Shown here in pieces: positions 19,367 through 29,248 of a stretch of DNA of 64,000 nt (the first letter of the stretch is position 1; the number at the start of each line of letters is the position of its first letter). The notes beneath the pieces were generated by a model. That model worked only from the letters and a program-made list of their open reading frames with translations, was not told the DNA's origin and searched no databases. The stretch is from Legionella sp. Its GTDB lineage: Bacteria; Pseudomonadota; Gammaproteobacteria; Legionellales; Legionellaceae. The DNA is taken from positions 186,001-250,000 of the forward strand of contig JAOATK010000018.1 of the NCBI GenBank assembly GCA_030158115.1. Reading direction: 5' to 3'. The translations under genes and the position numbers were made by a program.

Positions 19367-19390
19367 TTGAGAATGATTCTCGATATCATT
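19367..19390 (+). promoter_or_regulatory. Fur-box-like operator upstream of feoABC
   Basis: TTGAGAATGATTCTCGATATCATT contains a perfect GAGAAT-G-ATTCTC 6-1-6 palindrome and an ATCATT half-site to its right. This matches the 7-1-7 Fur pattern TGATAAT-n-ATTATCA closely. Its position over the predicted transcription start fits iron-responsive repression of the ferrous iron operon. Seen in sequence; binding is inferred. Confidence 0.7.
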
Positions 19391-19429
19391 TATGTTAGAA
19401 TTTATTTTTTACCACAGTGTTTTTATTAC

Positions 19430-19660
19430 ATGTTACGAATTACCGAACTACAACAAGGCGATAAAGCGCGATTAATAGGCTTTGGTACGACTGATATTCA
19501 ATACAGGCGTAGACTTTTGTCTTTAGGTGTGACCTGTGGTGCTGAATTGGTTGTAATACGTCTTGCTCCTTTGGGGTGTCCTATACAAATTGAGGTGAGG
19601 GGCACTGCTTTGGCTTTGCGTAAAGAAGAAGCAAACCAATTGCTTTTGGAGCGGATATGA
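19430..19660 (+). CDS. feoA: Ferrous iron transport protein FeoA
   Basis: FeoA is a small SH3-like cytoplasmic protein needed for full FeoB activity. The 76-residue product (MLRITELQQGDKARLIGFG ... RRLLSLGVTCGAELVVIRLAPLG) has the family length and the conserved 'RRRLLSLG' element. I use ATG 19430; an in-frame extension to 19367 would run through the Fur site and is not credible. The stop overlaps the feoB start by four bases. Confidence 0.94.
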   Translation: MLRITELQQGDKARLIGFGTTDIQYRRRLLSLGVTCGAELVVIRLAPLGCPIQIEVRGTALALRKEEANQLLLERI

Positions 19661-21870
19661 CGCATGTTTTATTAGTAGGAAATCCCAATTGTGGTAAGAC
19701 CACTTTATTTAATGCCTTAACGGGTGATAATCAACGGATAGGAAATTGGCCTGGAGTCACTGTTGAAAAGAAAACAGGTTCTTTTTCTGTGGGTAGTCAA
19801 CTCATAGAAGTGACGGATCTGCCAGGAGTGTATTCCTTAGTAGCTAATTCCGTAGGCTTAAGTGAAGATGAAAAAGTCACAGCACAAGCAGTGGTTGCCT
19901 TGAAGGTGGATTGCATTATTAATGTGGTTGATGCTTGTCATCTGGAACGCCATTTGTATTTAACCAGCCAAATTTTAGAATTAGGCAAACCGGTTATTCT
20001 TGCACTGAATATGATGGATATTGCTCAGCAACGCGGTATTTTTATTGATACAAATGCCTTGTCGCAACAATTAGGGTGTCCTGTTATTCCAATTCAAGCC
20101 TCTAAAAAAATTGGCATCTCATTGTTAGAAAACACATTACTTAATATACCCCCAGTAGCTCTTCCGTGGACTCTTTCTTTACCAGAATCAGTTCGGGAGG
20201 AATTAATATTACGAGAGCAAGATTTGTGTAAAGAAGGGCATAGCCAAGCATTCGCTTATTATTATTCTCGTCGTGTCGCGGAAGGCAGTGTGTTGGGTGA
20301 TGCAGATACGGGCTTAGATATTTTATTAGCGGACGCACGTTACCAAAAAACGCATCAAGTCGTCACTGCAGTACAGCAAAAACTTAGCGATGCAAGTGAA
20401 CATTTTACAGCAAAATTGGATCGCATTGTATTACATCGTTTTTTGGCGTTACCACTATTTTTTGCAATCATGTATTTCATGTTTTTATTTGCGATTAATG
20501 TAGGGGGAGCATTCCAGGATTTCTTTGATATCAGCACGAATGTTATTTTTGTTCAAGGGGTGACATGGTTACTGCAGCAGGTCTATGCGCCCAATTGGGT
20601 CATTGCTTTGTTGGCAAATGGTGTGGGCAGAGGCATTAATACGACGTTAACATTTATTCCGGTCATTGCCGCGATGTTCTTTTTTTTGTCATTACTTGAG
20701 ACCTCGGGATATATGGCAAGAGCGGCTTTTGTTGTTGATAAAATCATGCGCTTACTAGGATTGCCTGGAAAGTCATTCGTGCCCATGATTGTAGGTTTTG
20801 GCTGCAATGTTCCCTCCATTATGGCGGCACGCACTTTGGATTCCGAACGAGATAGATTATTAACTATCATGATGAGCCCATTTATGTCATGCAGCGCACG
20901 TTTAGCTATCTATGCGGTGTTTGTTGCGGCATTTTTCCCCACAGGGGGGCAAAATATTGTTTTTTCTTTATATCTTTTTGGTATTTTGATGGCAGTTTTA
21001 ACGGGATTTATTTTACGTAAAACAATATTAAAAGGTAAAGCTTCCCCATTGATTTTAGAGTTACCCGCATATCATAAGCCGTCTCTTTCACGTTTGTGTA
21101 AAGAAACATTAATGAGGTTACGTTTTTTTGTGCTTCGTGCAGGTAAATTAATTGTTCCTGTATGTGTTATTTTGGGTGCTTTAAACGCAATTACTTTAGA
21201 GGGTGGGCTTAATACCGGCGAGGCAAGCACTCAATCGTTATTATCAGTCATGGGGCAATGGATTACGCCTCTATTCGAACCTATGGGCATTCGTCAGGAT
21301 AATTGGCCTGCCACTGTGGGCTTATTAACTGGCATGTTAGCTAAAGAAGTGGTTGTGGGTACTTTAAATTCATTGTATGCCCAGGCAGGGCAGTTTGGTG
21401 AAATAGCAGCAGCAAATTTTGATTTTTTGGCAGGCATAAAAGCGGCATTATGGTCTATTCCGCACAATGTTTCACAATTAGGCTCTGCATTAATGAACCC
21501 AGTTATGGCTAGTGCTGGAGACAACTCTATAGCCCAGCCAGTCTATGGAATGATGGCTAAGCGTTTTGATGGAAAAATTGGCGCTTATGCTTATTTGCTT
21601 TTTGTGTTGCTGTATATTCCTTGTGTCTCTACTATGGCTGTTATTCGACAAGAAGCCAATAAAAAATACATGTGGGCATCAGTGATCTGGTCTTTGAGTG
21701 TGGCTTATGGCTCTGCTGTAGGGTTTTATCAAATCGCTAAATTCATTGATCGCTGTCCTCAAAGTATCTCCTGGGCTGTGACGATATTGGCACTGATTGG
21801 TTTAATGGGTGTATTGCGCTATTACTCTAAACGATATTTAGGGGGGCGACATGTTATTGCAAATACGTGA
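19657..21870 (+). CDS. feoB: Ferrous iron transporter FeoB
   Basis: FeoB moves Fe2+ across the inner membrane and carries its own G domain. The 737-residue product shows G1 GNPNCGKTT (8-16), the switch region NWPGVTVEKKTG, G3 DLPG (54-57) and G4 NMMD near residue 117. After a helical linker it has two Gate domains, each with a conserved cysteine motif: GFGCNVPS and MSPFMSCSARLAIY. Feo operons support intracellular growth in iron-poor vacuoles. Overlaps feoA by 4 and feoC by 20 bases. Confidence 0.97.
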   Translation: MTHVLLVGNPNCGKTTLFNALTGDNQRIGNWPGVTVEKKTGSFSVGSQLIEVTDLPGVYSLVANSVGLSEDEKVTAQAVVALKVDCIINVVDACHLERHLYLTSQILELGKPVILALNMMDIAQQRGIFIDTNALSQQLGCPVIPIQASKKIGISLLENTLLNIPPVALPWTLSLPESVREELILREQDLCKEGHSQAFAYYYSRRVAEGSVLGDADTGLDILLADARYQKTHQVVTAVQQKLSDASEHFTAKLDRIVLHRFLALPLFFAIMYFMFLFAINVGGAFQDFFDISTNVIFVQGVTWLLQQVYAPNWVIALLANGVGRGINTTLTFIPVIAAMFFFLSLLETSGYMARAAFVVDKIMRLLGLPGKSFVPMIVGFGCNVPSIMAARTLDSERDRLLTIMMSPFMSCSARLAIYAVFVAAFFPTGGQNIVFSLYLFGILMAVLTGFILRKTILKGKASPLILELPAYHKPSLSRLCKETLMRLRFFVLRAGKLIVPVCVILGALNAITLEGGLNTGEASTQSLLSVMGQWITPLFEPMGIRQDNWPATVGLLTGMLAKEVVVGTLNSLYAQAGQFGEIAAANFDFLAGIKAALWSIPHNVSQLGSALMNPVMASAGDNSIAQPVYGMMAKRFDGKIGAYAYLLFVLLYIPCVSTMAVIRQEANKKYMWASVIWSLSVAYGSAVGFYQIAKFIDRCPQSISWAVTILALIGLMGVLRYYSKRYLGGRHVIANT

Positions 21871-22075
21871 CTATATTTCTCGTGAGGGCGTAGTAAGTAC
21901 TCAGCAATTAACCCGAGAATTTAAGATGGATCTTTCGGCCTTGCAGCCTATGCTGGATAAGTGGGTCGACAAGAGAGTCATCAGCAAATGCCAGGAAAAA
22001 GCAAATTGCCAAAGTACCTGTTTTAAGTGTCGTACTCAAGCGCCCGAGTATTATCAATACATTTCTACGAGTTAG
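21851..22075 (+). CDS. feoC: FeoC-like winged-helix protein with cysteine cluster
   Basis: A 74-residue protein with an N-terminal winged helix-turn-helix (LLQIRDYISREGVVSTQQL) and a C-terminal cysteine set C-x6-C-x3-C-x2-C in KCQEKANCQSTCFKC, matching the Fe-S or metal-binding wing loop of FeoC. In other bacteria FeoC stabilises FeoB or senses iron and oxygen. It starts inside the end of feoB (ATG 21851, 20-base overlap), so it is the third gene of feoABC. A small hairpin follows the stop codon. Confidence 0.85.
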   Translation: MLLQIRDYISREGVVSTQQLTREFKMDLSALQPMLDKWVDKRVISKCQEKANCQSTCFKCRTQAPEYYQYISTS

Positions 22076-22097
22076 CCTGGTTGCAGGTAACCAAGCT
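22074..22097. repeat. AGCCTGGTT hairpin after feoC
   Basis: AGCCTGGTT and AACCAAGCT are near-perfect inverted arms around GCAGGT, overlapping the feoC stop codon. It resembles the hairpin at 17115-17134 and may terminate or stabilise the feo transcript. There is no T-run. Confidence 0.4.
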
Positions 22098-22194
22098 ACG
22101 CCTATAAGGTCTACTTTTTTTATTTATCTTTCGTGCTCATCTGCTAAATTTGGGCTAATATAAGCATATTAGCTTGATTACTTTTGGTAAACAC

Positions 22195-22818
22195 ATGGAT
22201 AACGAGTCAGACAATATTAATCCAGATAGAGCAGAAGTGCTTGAGAACGATCTAAGACTGGAAATGGAAGCCGATCTAAACGATCCGGTGGCTTTGGTTG
22301 AACGAGTTTATCAAATATGGTGGCATTGGGCAGACTTTCATCTGTACATTATTTCTCCTACCATTCCTAGTATTCATCCTCCTGTGGTGATTAAACCGAA
22401 GCTTATCCCTGATACTGATGAATATGAATTTGTTTATGATATCCATGATTTAGGCTCCAAACTTTCTACCTCTAAAGCAGAAGATATGATGAGTTCGGGT
22501 ATGTCCATGTGTAAATTATTTTTGACTATAGAAAAAATCATTTATCTTTTGGTGGAGCGTTTAAAGTCGGGTGGTATTGATCCAGAAACCGAGGTTCAAG
22601 TTGCTTTTAGTGGGCATTTATTACCACAAAGAAAAGCATTTGAATCCATTATTAATTTGAGCTACAACGTCGTAGTTACCAATTTTGATCCTGGAGCTTG
22701 GGGCGAGCGTTATCTGCAAATAGTCAAACAGAATGTAGAGCGACTTGGCTATCCTTCTGAAGCACCTCGAGATACGTTTAGACAACCTCATCGCTCTCTT
22801 GGTATGAAACCAAAGTAG
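22195..22818 (+). CDS. lvgA: Probable LvgA, IcmSW-associated component of the Dot/Icm coupling complex
   Basis: A 207-residue acidic protein without signal peptide or membrane segments. I recall L. pneumophila LvgA as an acidic protein of about 208 residues encoded a few genes before sdhC, and size, acidity and position fit here. LvgA joins IcmS-IcmW on the DotL coupling protein and helps present effectors. The N-terminus is strongly acidic (RAEVLENDLRLEMEADLNDP), followed by WWHWADFHLYIISPTIPSIH. ATG 22195 is used; an in-frame TTG lies 21 bases upstream. No alignment could be run, so the name rests on length, composition and gene context. Confidence 0.6.
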   Translation: MDNESDNINPDRAEVLENDLRLEMEADLNDPVALVERVYQIWWHWADFHLYIISPTIPSIHPPVVIKPKLIPDTDEYEFVYDIHDLGSKLSTSKAEDMMSSGMSMCKLFLTIEKIIYLLVERLKSGGIDPETEVQVAFSGHLLPQRKAFESIINLSYNVVVTNFDPGAWGERYLQIVKQNVERLGYPSEAPRDTFRQPHRSLGMKPK

Positions 22819-22977
22819 TTGTGATTTTAATAATCACATAACGTACTAATTTTAGCCTGATAATGCTTTAATAGTTTCATTCCAATAGACTTAACCTTGC
22901 GCGATAAAAACAGAGTGCTATACTTCGTATTTCTGCATCATTTTATAACTTATTTCTATTTAAGGAAGAAACTCACA

Positions 22978-23352
22978 GTGAACAAGAAAAGACCCGTTAA
23001 TCTTGATTTGGGTAGTTTAAAATTTCCCCCTATGGCGATAGCGTCCATATTGCACCGAATTTCAGGGGTTGTTTTATTTTTATTATTACCTGTGATGCTG
23101 TTTATTTTTAGCCAATCAGTACGATCAGGCGAATCTTTTGTTGAGACAAAAGCGATGTTAACTCATTTGCCTTATCAATTGGCACTTTGGGTATTTGGTG
23201 CGGCGATGATTTATCATGTTCTAGCAGGGATTAGACATCTGTTAATGGATATGGGATTTGGTGAGCATCTTTGTGCTAGTCGGCGTACTGCAATTTTAGT
23301 GATTGCTCTTGCTGTTATTTTGTCAATTTTTCTAGGAATCTGGATATGGTAG
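22978..23352 (+). CDS. sdhC: Succinate dehydrogenase cytochrome b556 subunit SdhC
   Basis: SdhC is one of two membrane anchors of complex II and helps bind heme b and ubiquinone. The 124-residue product has the signature RPVNLDLGSLKFPPMAIASILHRISG, then three TM helices. The heme-ligand histidine is probably in the second helix (FGAAMIYHVLAGIRHLL). I start it at GTG 22978, preceded by AAGGAAG (22962-22968); a longer in-frame reading has no such site. It overlaps sdhD by seven bases and opens the sdhCDAB-sucABCD cluster. Confidence 0.95.
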   Translation: MNKKRPVNLDLGSLKFPPMAIASILHRISGVVLFLLLPVMLFIFSQSVRSGESFVETKAMLTHLPYQLALWVFGAAMIYHVLAGIRHLLMDMGFGEHLCASRRTAILVIALAVILSIFLGIWIW

Positions 23353-23693
23353 CTAATGTCACTAGTTTAACTGGTAATGGGTTAAAAGATTGGTTAATTC
23401 AGCGTGTTACGGCCGTTTATCTTGCTGCGTATACCTTTTTTATTTTGGGTTTTTTCTTGTTACATCCTGGCTTAACTTACGAACAATGGCATGTTTTATT
23501 TTCTCATCCAGCAGTGCAGATTGCTTCAGCCATCGCTTTGATTTCGATGACTTTACATGCATGGGTAGGGATTTGGACAGTTACAACAGATTATATGAAA
23601 TGCACGGCGATACGTTTGACAGTGCAAATGATGGTTTTTTTATGGCTCTTTAGTCAATTGATTTGGGGCTTCATGATTCTTTGGGGGCGGTAA
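23346..23693 (+). CDS. sdhD: Succinate dehydrogenase membrane anchor SdhD
   Basis: The 115-residue product has three TM helices. It carries the family segment [22 protein letters not shown] near the N-terminus and the heme-ligand-type histidine in [20 protein letters not shown]. It pairs with SdhC to anchor SdhAB. Start ATG 23346 overlaps sdhC; the stop is two bases before the sdhA start. Confidence 0.93.
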   Translation: MVANVTSLTGNGLKDWLIQRVTAVYLAAYTFFILGFFLLHPGLTYEQWHVLFSHPAVQIASAIALISMTLHAWVGIWTVTTDYMKCTAIRLTVQMMVFLWLFSQLIWGFMILWGR

Positions 23694-23695
23694 GC

Positions 23696-25465
23696 ATGGC
23701 TATTGCACGTAATACATTTGATGCAGTAATTATTGGTGCTGGTGGTGCTGGAATGCGTGCCGCACTACAGATGGCTAATTCGGGTTTAAAAGTTGCCCTA
23801 TTATCTAAAGTATTTCCAACACGATCTCATACAGTTTCTGCACAAGGAGGTATTACCTGTGCTTTAGGAAACTCTCATGAAGATGATTGGCGCTGGCACA
23901 TGTATGACACCGTAAAGGGTGCTGATTATATCGGTGACCAGGATTCCATTGAGTACTTGTGCAAAAACGGACCGGAAGCGGTTTATGAATTAGAGCACAT
24001 GGGATTGCCTTTTTCGCGTATGGAGAATGGTAAAATTTATCAACGCCAGTTTGGTGGTCAATCCAAAAACTTTGGTGGCGAACAAGCTGCTCGTACTTGT
24101 GCCGCAGCAGATCGAACTGGACACGCTTTATTACATACACTCTACCAACAAAATTTAAAAGCTAAAACGCATGTATTTAGTGAGTGGTATGCTCTGGATT
24201 TTGTTAAAGATGCACATGGCCGTATTGCAGGTGCGACGGCAATGAATATAGAAAATGGCGAAGTGGTTTTTTTTGAATCACGCGTTTGTATTTTAGCGAC
24301 TGGTGGTGCAGGACGAATTTTTCAATCCACAACCAATGCTTTTATTAATACAGGTGATGGTTTTGGTATGGCTTTAAGAGCTGGCATTCCATTACAAGAT
24401 ATGGAAATGTGGCAATTTCATCCCACGGGTATCGCAGGTGCTGGTACCTTAGTAACAGAAGGGTGTCGTGGTGAAGGCGGCTATCTGATTAATAAGGATG
24501 GCGAACGCTTTATGGAGCGTTATGCGCCACGAGCTAAAGATTTAGCTTCACGAGATGTGGTAGCTCGTTCCATGGCTTTGGAACTTCGTGCAGGCAAAGG
24601 TTTTGATCCCAAAGGGATTGATCACGTTAAATTAAAACTAGATCATTTGGGCGCGGATCTTATTATGTCACGCTTACCAGGCATTCGTGAACTGTCCATG
24701 AAATTTGCAGGGGTTGATCCCATTCTGGAACCTATCCCAGTAGTGCCTACTTGTCATTACAGTATGGGCGGTATTCCAACTAATATGTACGGACAAGTCG
24801 TTACTAAAACACAGGGCAAAGAACATTTGGTGGAAGGCTTATATGCCGTAGGTGAATGTGCTTGCGTGTCTGTTCACGGGGCCAATCGTCTAGGTGGTAA
24901 TTCATTACTCGACTTAGTCGTATTTGGTCGCGCTGCAGGTCTTCATGTAGAGGAGTTATGGCAGTCGAATCACCTGCCAGACATGCCTTATGTCAGTGAT
25001 GATGATATTGATGCTTCTCTAGCACGTTATAATCGTTGGGATAACTCAACTGAAGGGGATAGTCCCGCAGTAATTCGCGATGCCATGCAACGTGTAATGC
25101 AGGAGGATTTTGGCGTATTCCGTACAGGAGAGGTGATGGCTTCAGGTCTCAAACGCTTGGATGCCTTACGTGAGCGTCTTGCTCATGCCAAACTAGAAGA
25201 CAAAAGCCATGTATTTAATACAGAACGTGTAGGAGCCTTAGAGTTAGATAACCTAATGGCCACTGCCTATGCAACAGCTCAGTCAGCTATTGCACGGACG
25301 GAAAGTCGTGGTGCACACAGTCGCGAAGATTTTCCTGAGCGCGATGATAAAAATTGGATTAAGCACACGTTGTATTTTGAAGAGGGCGATGCCATTGATT
25401 ATCGCCCGGTTAATGCATCACCGAAACATATCGCGCCTTTTGAACCAAAAGAACGCATTTACTAA
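23696..25465 (+). CDS. sdhA: Succinate dehydrogenase flavoprotein subunit SdhA
   Basis: SdhA oxidises succinate to fumarate with covalently bound FAD, feeding electrons to the quinone pool. The 589-residue product has the dinucleotide fold ([18 protein letters not shown]), the FAD-linked histidine H45 in [13 protein letters not shown], the HPTGI active-site stretch and [21 protein letters not shown] use ATG 23696, which gives [14 protein letters not shown]; the in-frame TTG at 23663 lies inside sdhD. Fourteen bases separate it from sdhB. Confidence 0.97.
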   Translation: MAIARNTFDAVIIGAGGAGMRAALQMANSGLKVALLSKVFPTRSHTVSAQGGITCALGNSHEDDWRWHMYDTVKGADYIGDQDSIEYLCKNGPEAVYELEHMGLPFSRMENGKIYQRQFGGQSKNFGGEQAARTCAAADRTGHALLHTLYQQNLKAKTHVFSEWYALDFVKDAHGRIAGATAMNIENGEVVFFESRVCILATGGAGRIFQSTTNAFINTGDGFGMALRAGIPLQDMEMWQFHPTGIAGAGTLVTEGCRGEGGYLINKDGERFMERYAPRAKDLASRDVVARSMALELRAGKGFDPKGIDHVKLKLDHLGADLIMSRLPGIRELSMKFAGVDPILEPIPVVPTCHYSMGGIPTNMYGQVVTKTQGKEHLVEGLYAVGECACVSVHGANRLGGNSLLDLVVFGRAAGLHVEELWQSNHLPDMPYVSDDDIDASLARYNRWDNSTEGDSPAVIRDAMQRVMQEDFGVFRTGEVMASGLKRLDALRERLAHAKLEDKSHVFNTERVGALELDNLMATAYATAQSAIARTESRGAHSREDFPERDDKNWIKHTLYFEEGDAIDYRPVNASPKHIAPFEPKERIY

Positions 25466-25479
25466 AGAGGATATATCAC

Positions 25480-26202
25480 ATGGCAGATAGTAGAAATATA
25501 ACTCTATCAATTTATCGCTATAATCCTGAGGTGGATGCAAAGCCTTACATGAAAGATTATGTATTAGCGATACCTGCTAACAGCGATCCCATGCTGCTGG
25601 CGTTGCTGGAACGCTTAAAGGCAGAGCAAGATCCTACTCTTACTTATCGCAGATCGTGCAGAGAAGGGGTATGTGGTTCTGATGGGATGAATATTAATGG
25701 CACCAATGGGTTGGCTTGTATTACTCATATGTCTCAGTTAAATACGGATAAAATCATTATTCGTCCTTTGCCAGGTTTTCCGGTTATTCGTGATTTAGCA
25801 GTAGATATGTCTTTGTTTTATCAACAATATGAGCGTGTAGAGCCGTATTTACAAAATGATAAATTAGCACCTGCTCAAGAGCGCTTACAATCTCCTGAGG
25901 AGCGTGCGCAACTTGACGGTTTATATGAGTGTATTTTATGTGCTTGCTGCACGAGCTCATGTCCGTCTTTCTGGTGGAATCCAGAAAAATTTATCGGTCC
26001 TGCTGGTTTATTGCAGGCAAGACGCTTTTTAGCAGACAGTCGCGATACAGCAACCGAGCATCGTTTGAATAAATTACAAGATCCGTTCAGTGTTTTTCGT
26101 TGTCGCACGATTATGAATTGCACGAATGTTTGCCCGAAGGGACTCAATCCAACGCAAGCGATTGCTCAAATTCGTACACAAATGTTGACTCAGGAAACTT
26201 AA
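25480..26202 (+). CDS. sdhB: Succinate dehydrogenase iron-sulfur subunit SdhB
   Basis: SdhB passes electrons from FAD to quinone through three Fe-S clusters. The 240-residue product shows the [2Fe-2S] motif CREGVCGSDGMNINGTNGLAC, the [4Fe-4S] motif CILCACCTSSCP and the [3Fe-4S]-associated CRTIMNCTNVCPKGLNP. Length matches the family. It is followed by a dispersed repeat (26241-26351) before sucA. Confidence 0.97.
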   Translation: MADSRNITLSIYRYNPEVDAKPYMKDYVLAIPANSDPMLLALLERLKAEQDPTLTYRRSCREGVCGSDGMNINGTNGLACITHMSQLNTDKIIIRPLPGFPVIRDLAVDMSLFYQQYERVEPYLQNDKLAPAQERLQSPEERAQLDGLYECILCACCTSSCPSFWWNPEKFIGPAGLLQARRFLADSRDTATEHRLNKLQDPFSVFRCRTIMNCTNVCPKGLNPTQAIAQIRTQMLTQET

Positions 26203-26240
26203 AATACTTGAGAAAACACCATTAAGTTAGCGCGCGCATG

Positions 26241-26351
26241 TCTTCCCCCTCCTTTGGGAGAAGACGCCGAAGGCGAATGAGGGCGGAAATCAACCGGCCC
26301 CGCCCTTCATCCGTCGTTGCGCGACACCTTCTCCTGTCGGGGGGTGAAGGG
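26241..26351. repeat. Dispersed CCTTCTCC-type repeat, copy A
   Basis: An imperfect long inverted repeat. Left part CCCCCTCCTTTGGGAGAAGA, middle GAATGAGGGCGG ... CCGCCCTTCATCC, right part CACCTTCTCCTGTCGGGGGG. A related element lies at 30491-30603 between sucB and sucC. It is more GC-rich than the surrounding genes. It separates sdhB from sucA and ends about 24 bases before the sucA start. Confidence 0.7.
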
Positions 26352-26374
26352 ATATATTTTAGGAGAGAAAAAAA

Positions 26375-29179
26375 ATGAGCAGTTCCAATCTGCAAAATGA
26401 ATGGGCTACTTCCTATTTATCTGGTGGAAGTATGGCTTATGTGGATAGCCTTTATGAGGATTATCTAGCTGACCCTAATTCGGTTTCTGCTGATTGGCAA
26501 GCCGTGTTTAACGCCTTACCTAAAGTAAATGGCGCAAACCAAGAGCTGTCTCACCGCGATGTCCGTGAGTATTTTTTGCAGAATGCCGATAAAAAGCCTA
26601 CTCAAGTCATTCAATCATCCGATAGTCAGCAATATCAGGTGGCTAATTTAATTAATGATTTTAGATCCTCAGGTCACTTGGCAGCGAAACTTGACCCGCT
26701 AGAGATGACGGTACGTCCTTCTGTTCCTAATTTAGAATTAGCAGCGCACGATTTATCTCATGTGGATAAAAATCGCAAGTTTTTTTCTGGCACCTCGTTT
26801 AATGGTCCAGAGATGTCGTTAGATGAAATATACAAAGCATTACGTCAAACTTATTGTGGCAGTATTGGTATTGAGTACATGCATATTTCCGATGTTCAGG
26901 AAACAACCTGGTTACAAGAAAAAATGGAATCAGTGCGTGGGCGAGCCACTTTTGATTCTGAAAAAAAATTGGAAATCTTAAAAGATTTAATTGCTGCAGA
27001 TGGATTAGAGCGCTATTTAGGTACCCGATATGTAGGTCAAAAACGTTTTTCCCTTGAAGGGGGTGACTCCTTAATTCCGATGATGAATGAAATCATCAAT
27101 TGTGCTGGTCGAGATAAGGTCAAAGAATTAATTATTGGCATGGCGCATAGGGGACGTTTGAATGTTCTAGTTAATGTATTGGGTAAAGAACCTAACGAAT
27201 TGTTCCAAGAATTTGAAGGAAAAATAAAATATGAACGCACGGGTGATGTGAAATATCACTTAGGCTTTTCTTCGAATATTAAAACAAAATCTGGTTCCGT
27301 ATTGCATTTAGCACTAGCATTTAACCCATCACATTTAGAAATTATTGGTCCAGTAGTTGAAGGTTCCGTCCGGGCGCGGTTGCGTCGTCGTAATGATTTG
27401 ATTAAAAAAGATTTAGTTGTGCCGGTTGTTCTGCATGGTGACGCGGCGTTTGCAGGCCAAGGTGTTGTCATGGAAACATTTAATTTTTCTCAGGCACGTG
27501 GTTATTCTACTGGCGGAACAATTCATATCGTTATTAACAACCAAATTGGTTTTACTACCAGTAATCCTTTAGATGCTCGTTCTACATTGTACTGTACTGA
27601 TGTAGCCAAAATGGTTCAGGCACCAGTGATTCATGTGAATGGTGATGATCCTGAAGCAGTAGTCTTTGCAACTCAGATAGCTTTTGATTTTAGAATGAAG
27701 TTTCATCGTGATGTAGTGATTGATTTAGTATGCTATCGCCGACATGGACATAATGAAGCGGATGAGCCAGCAGTGACTCAACCTGAAATGTATAAAAAGA
27801 TTAAATCTATGCGTCCTTTGCGTGAGATCTATGCGGAGGAATTGATAGGACAAGGTTTGCTAACAGGTAAAGATGTTGAAAAATTAATGGATGCCTATCG
27901 TGACGGTCTGGATCAAGGTAAACCTGTAGTTGACCTGGTTCAAGGGGATTACGAAGGAAAGTTTTCTATCGATTGGACACCTTATATTAATGCCAAATGG
28001 ACTGATAAAGCCAATACCACAGTGACGCCAGAAAATATTCAAAAATTAGCAAAACAACTGGCTACTTTACCTAAGGATTTTTCTTTACATCCAGTGGTTC
28101 AACGTTTATTAAGCGAACGTGATAAAATGACGGCTGGCGAGCTACCTATGAATTGGGGTTATGCTGAAACTATGGCTTATGCCAGTTTAATTCAGGAAGG
28201 TTATGGTGTGCGTTTGTCCGGACAAGATTGTGGACGCGGTACTTTTGCTCATCGTCATGCTGTGCTACACGATATAAAAACAGGAGAAAGTTTTACACCT
28301 TTAGAGCAAATAAAAAATGATCTTAATCGATCGTTTATTGTTATTGACTCGGTTTTATCTGAAGAAGCAGTTTTGGCTTTTGAATATGGTTTTGCTTCTT
28401 CTGAGCCTAATTTCTTAGTGCTTTGGGAGGCGCAATTTGGTGATTTTGCAAATGGCGCTCAAGTTGTTATTGATCAGTTTATCAGTTCAGGTGAGCAGAA
28501 GTGGGGACGACTTTGCGGATTGGTCATGTTATTACCACATGGCTATGAGGGACAGGGACCAGAGCACTCCTCAGCTCGGTTAGAGCGTTTCATGCAACTT
28601 TGTGCTCAGCATAATATTCAAGTGTGTACACCCACAACACCAGCACAGATATTTCATTTGCTAAGAAGACAAACCATTCGCAATTTCCGTAAGCCTCTGG
28701 TTGTTATGACGCCTAAAAGCTTATTACGTCATAAATTAGCTGTTTCTCCTTTAGAAGATTTATCTAAAGGTAAATTCCATACTATTATTCCAGAAATTGA
28801 TGCATTAGATGCACAAAAAATTACAAAAGTGGTGTTATGTGGTGGAAAGGTTTATTATGACTTATTAGAAATGCGTCGCGATAAGAAGTTGAATCATGTT
28901 GCCTTGGTACGGATAGAACAATTGTATCCCTTCCCTAAAAAGGCACTGATGGCTGAGTTAAGTCGATATCCACATGCGAAAGAAGTAGTTTGGTGTCAAG
29001 AAGAACCTAAAAATCAAGGCGCGTGGTTTTCTTCACAGCATAACATGAAAGATTGTTTACATCCCGAACAAACATTACGTTATGCGGGTCGAGAATTTGC
29101 CGCAGCACCAGCAGTGGGTAGCCCGACTTTACACGCACAGCAACAAAATGCTTTAGTTGAACAAGCCTTATTCGGGTAA
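26375..29179 (+). CDS. sucA: 2-oxoglutarate dehydrogenase E1 component
   Basis: SucA decarboxylates 2-oxoglutarate with thiamine diphosphate and transfers the succinyl group to the lipoyl arm of SucB. The 934-residue product has the N-terminal family segment YLSGGSMAYVDSLYEDYLADP, substrate and ThDP regions (MAHRGRLNVLVNVLGK, GDAAFAGQGVVMETFNFSQA, INNQIGFTTSNP) and the C-terminal part LLPHGYEGQGPEHSSARLER. ATG 26375 follows AGGAGAG. First gene of sucABCD. Confidence 0.97.
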   Translation: MSSSNLQNEWATSYLSGGSMAYVDSLYEDYLADPNSVSADWQAVFNALPKVNGANQELSHRDVREYFLQNADKKPTQVIQSSDSQQYQVANLINDFRSSGHLAAKLDPLEMTVRPSVPNLELAAHDLSHVDKNRKFFSGTSFNGPEMSLDEIYKALRQTYCGSIGIEYMHISDVQETTWLQEKMESVRGRATFDSEKKLEILKDLIAADGLERYLGTRYVGQKRFSLEGGDSLIPMMNEIINCAGRDKVKELIIGMAHRGRLNVLVNVLGKEPNELFQEFEGKIKYERTGDVKYHLGFSSNIKTKSGSVLHLALAFNPSHLEIIGPVVEGSVRARLRRRNDLIKKDLVVPVVLHGDAAFAGQGVVMETFNFSQARGYSTGGTIHIVINNQIGFTTSNPLDARSTLYCTDVAKMVQAPVIHVNGDDPEAVVFATQIAFDFRMKFHRDVVIDLVCYRRHGHNEADEPAVTQPEMYKKIKSMRPLREIYAEELIGQGLLTGKDVEKLMDAYRDGLDQGKPVVDLVQGDYEGKFSIDWTPYINAKWTDKANTTVTPENIQKLAKQLATLPKDFSLHPVVQRLLSERDKMTAGELPMNWGYAETMAYASLIQEGYGVRLSGQDCGRGTFAHRHAVLHDIKTGESFTPLEQIKNDLNRSFIVIDSVLSEEAVLAFEYGFASSEPNFLVLWEAQFGDFANGAQVVIDQFISSGEQKWGRLCGLVMLLPHGYEGQGPEHSSARLERFMQLCAQHNIQVCTPTTPAQIFHLLRRQTIRNFRKPLVVMTPKSLLRHKLAVSPLEDLSKGKFHTIIPEIDALDAQKITKVVLCGGKVYYDLLEMRRDKKLNHVALVRIEQLYPFPKKALMAELSRYPHAKEVVWCQEEPKNQGAWFSSQHNMKDCLHPEQTLRYAGREFAAAPAVGSPTLHAQQQNALVEQALFG

Positions 29180-29248
29180 GGCTTGTTCACATTGTAAAAT
29201 AAGAAATTAACTAATTTAATAATACATACAAAACAAGAAGGTATAGCC

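Noticed and set aside
20355..20870. Minus-strand frames inside feoB
   Set aside because: They are shadows of the transmembrane codons of feoB, with no start signals of their own.
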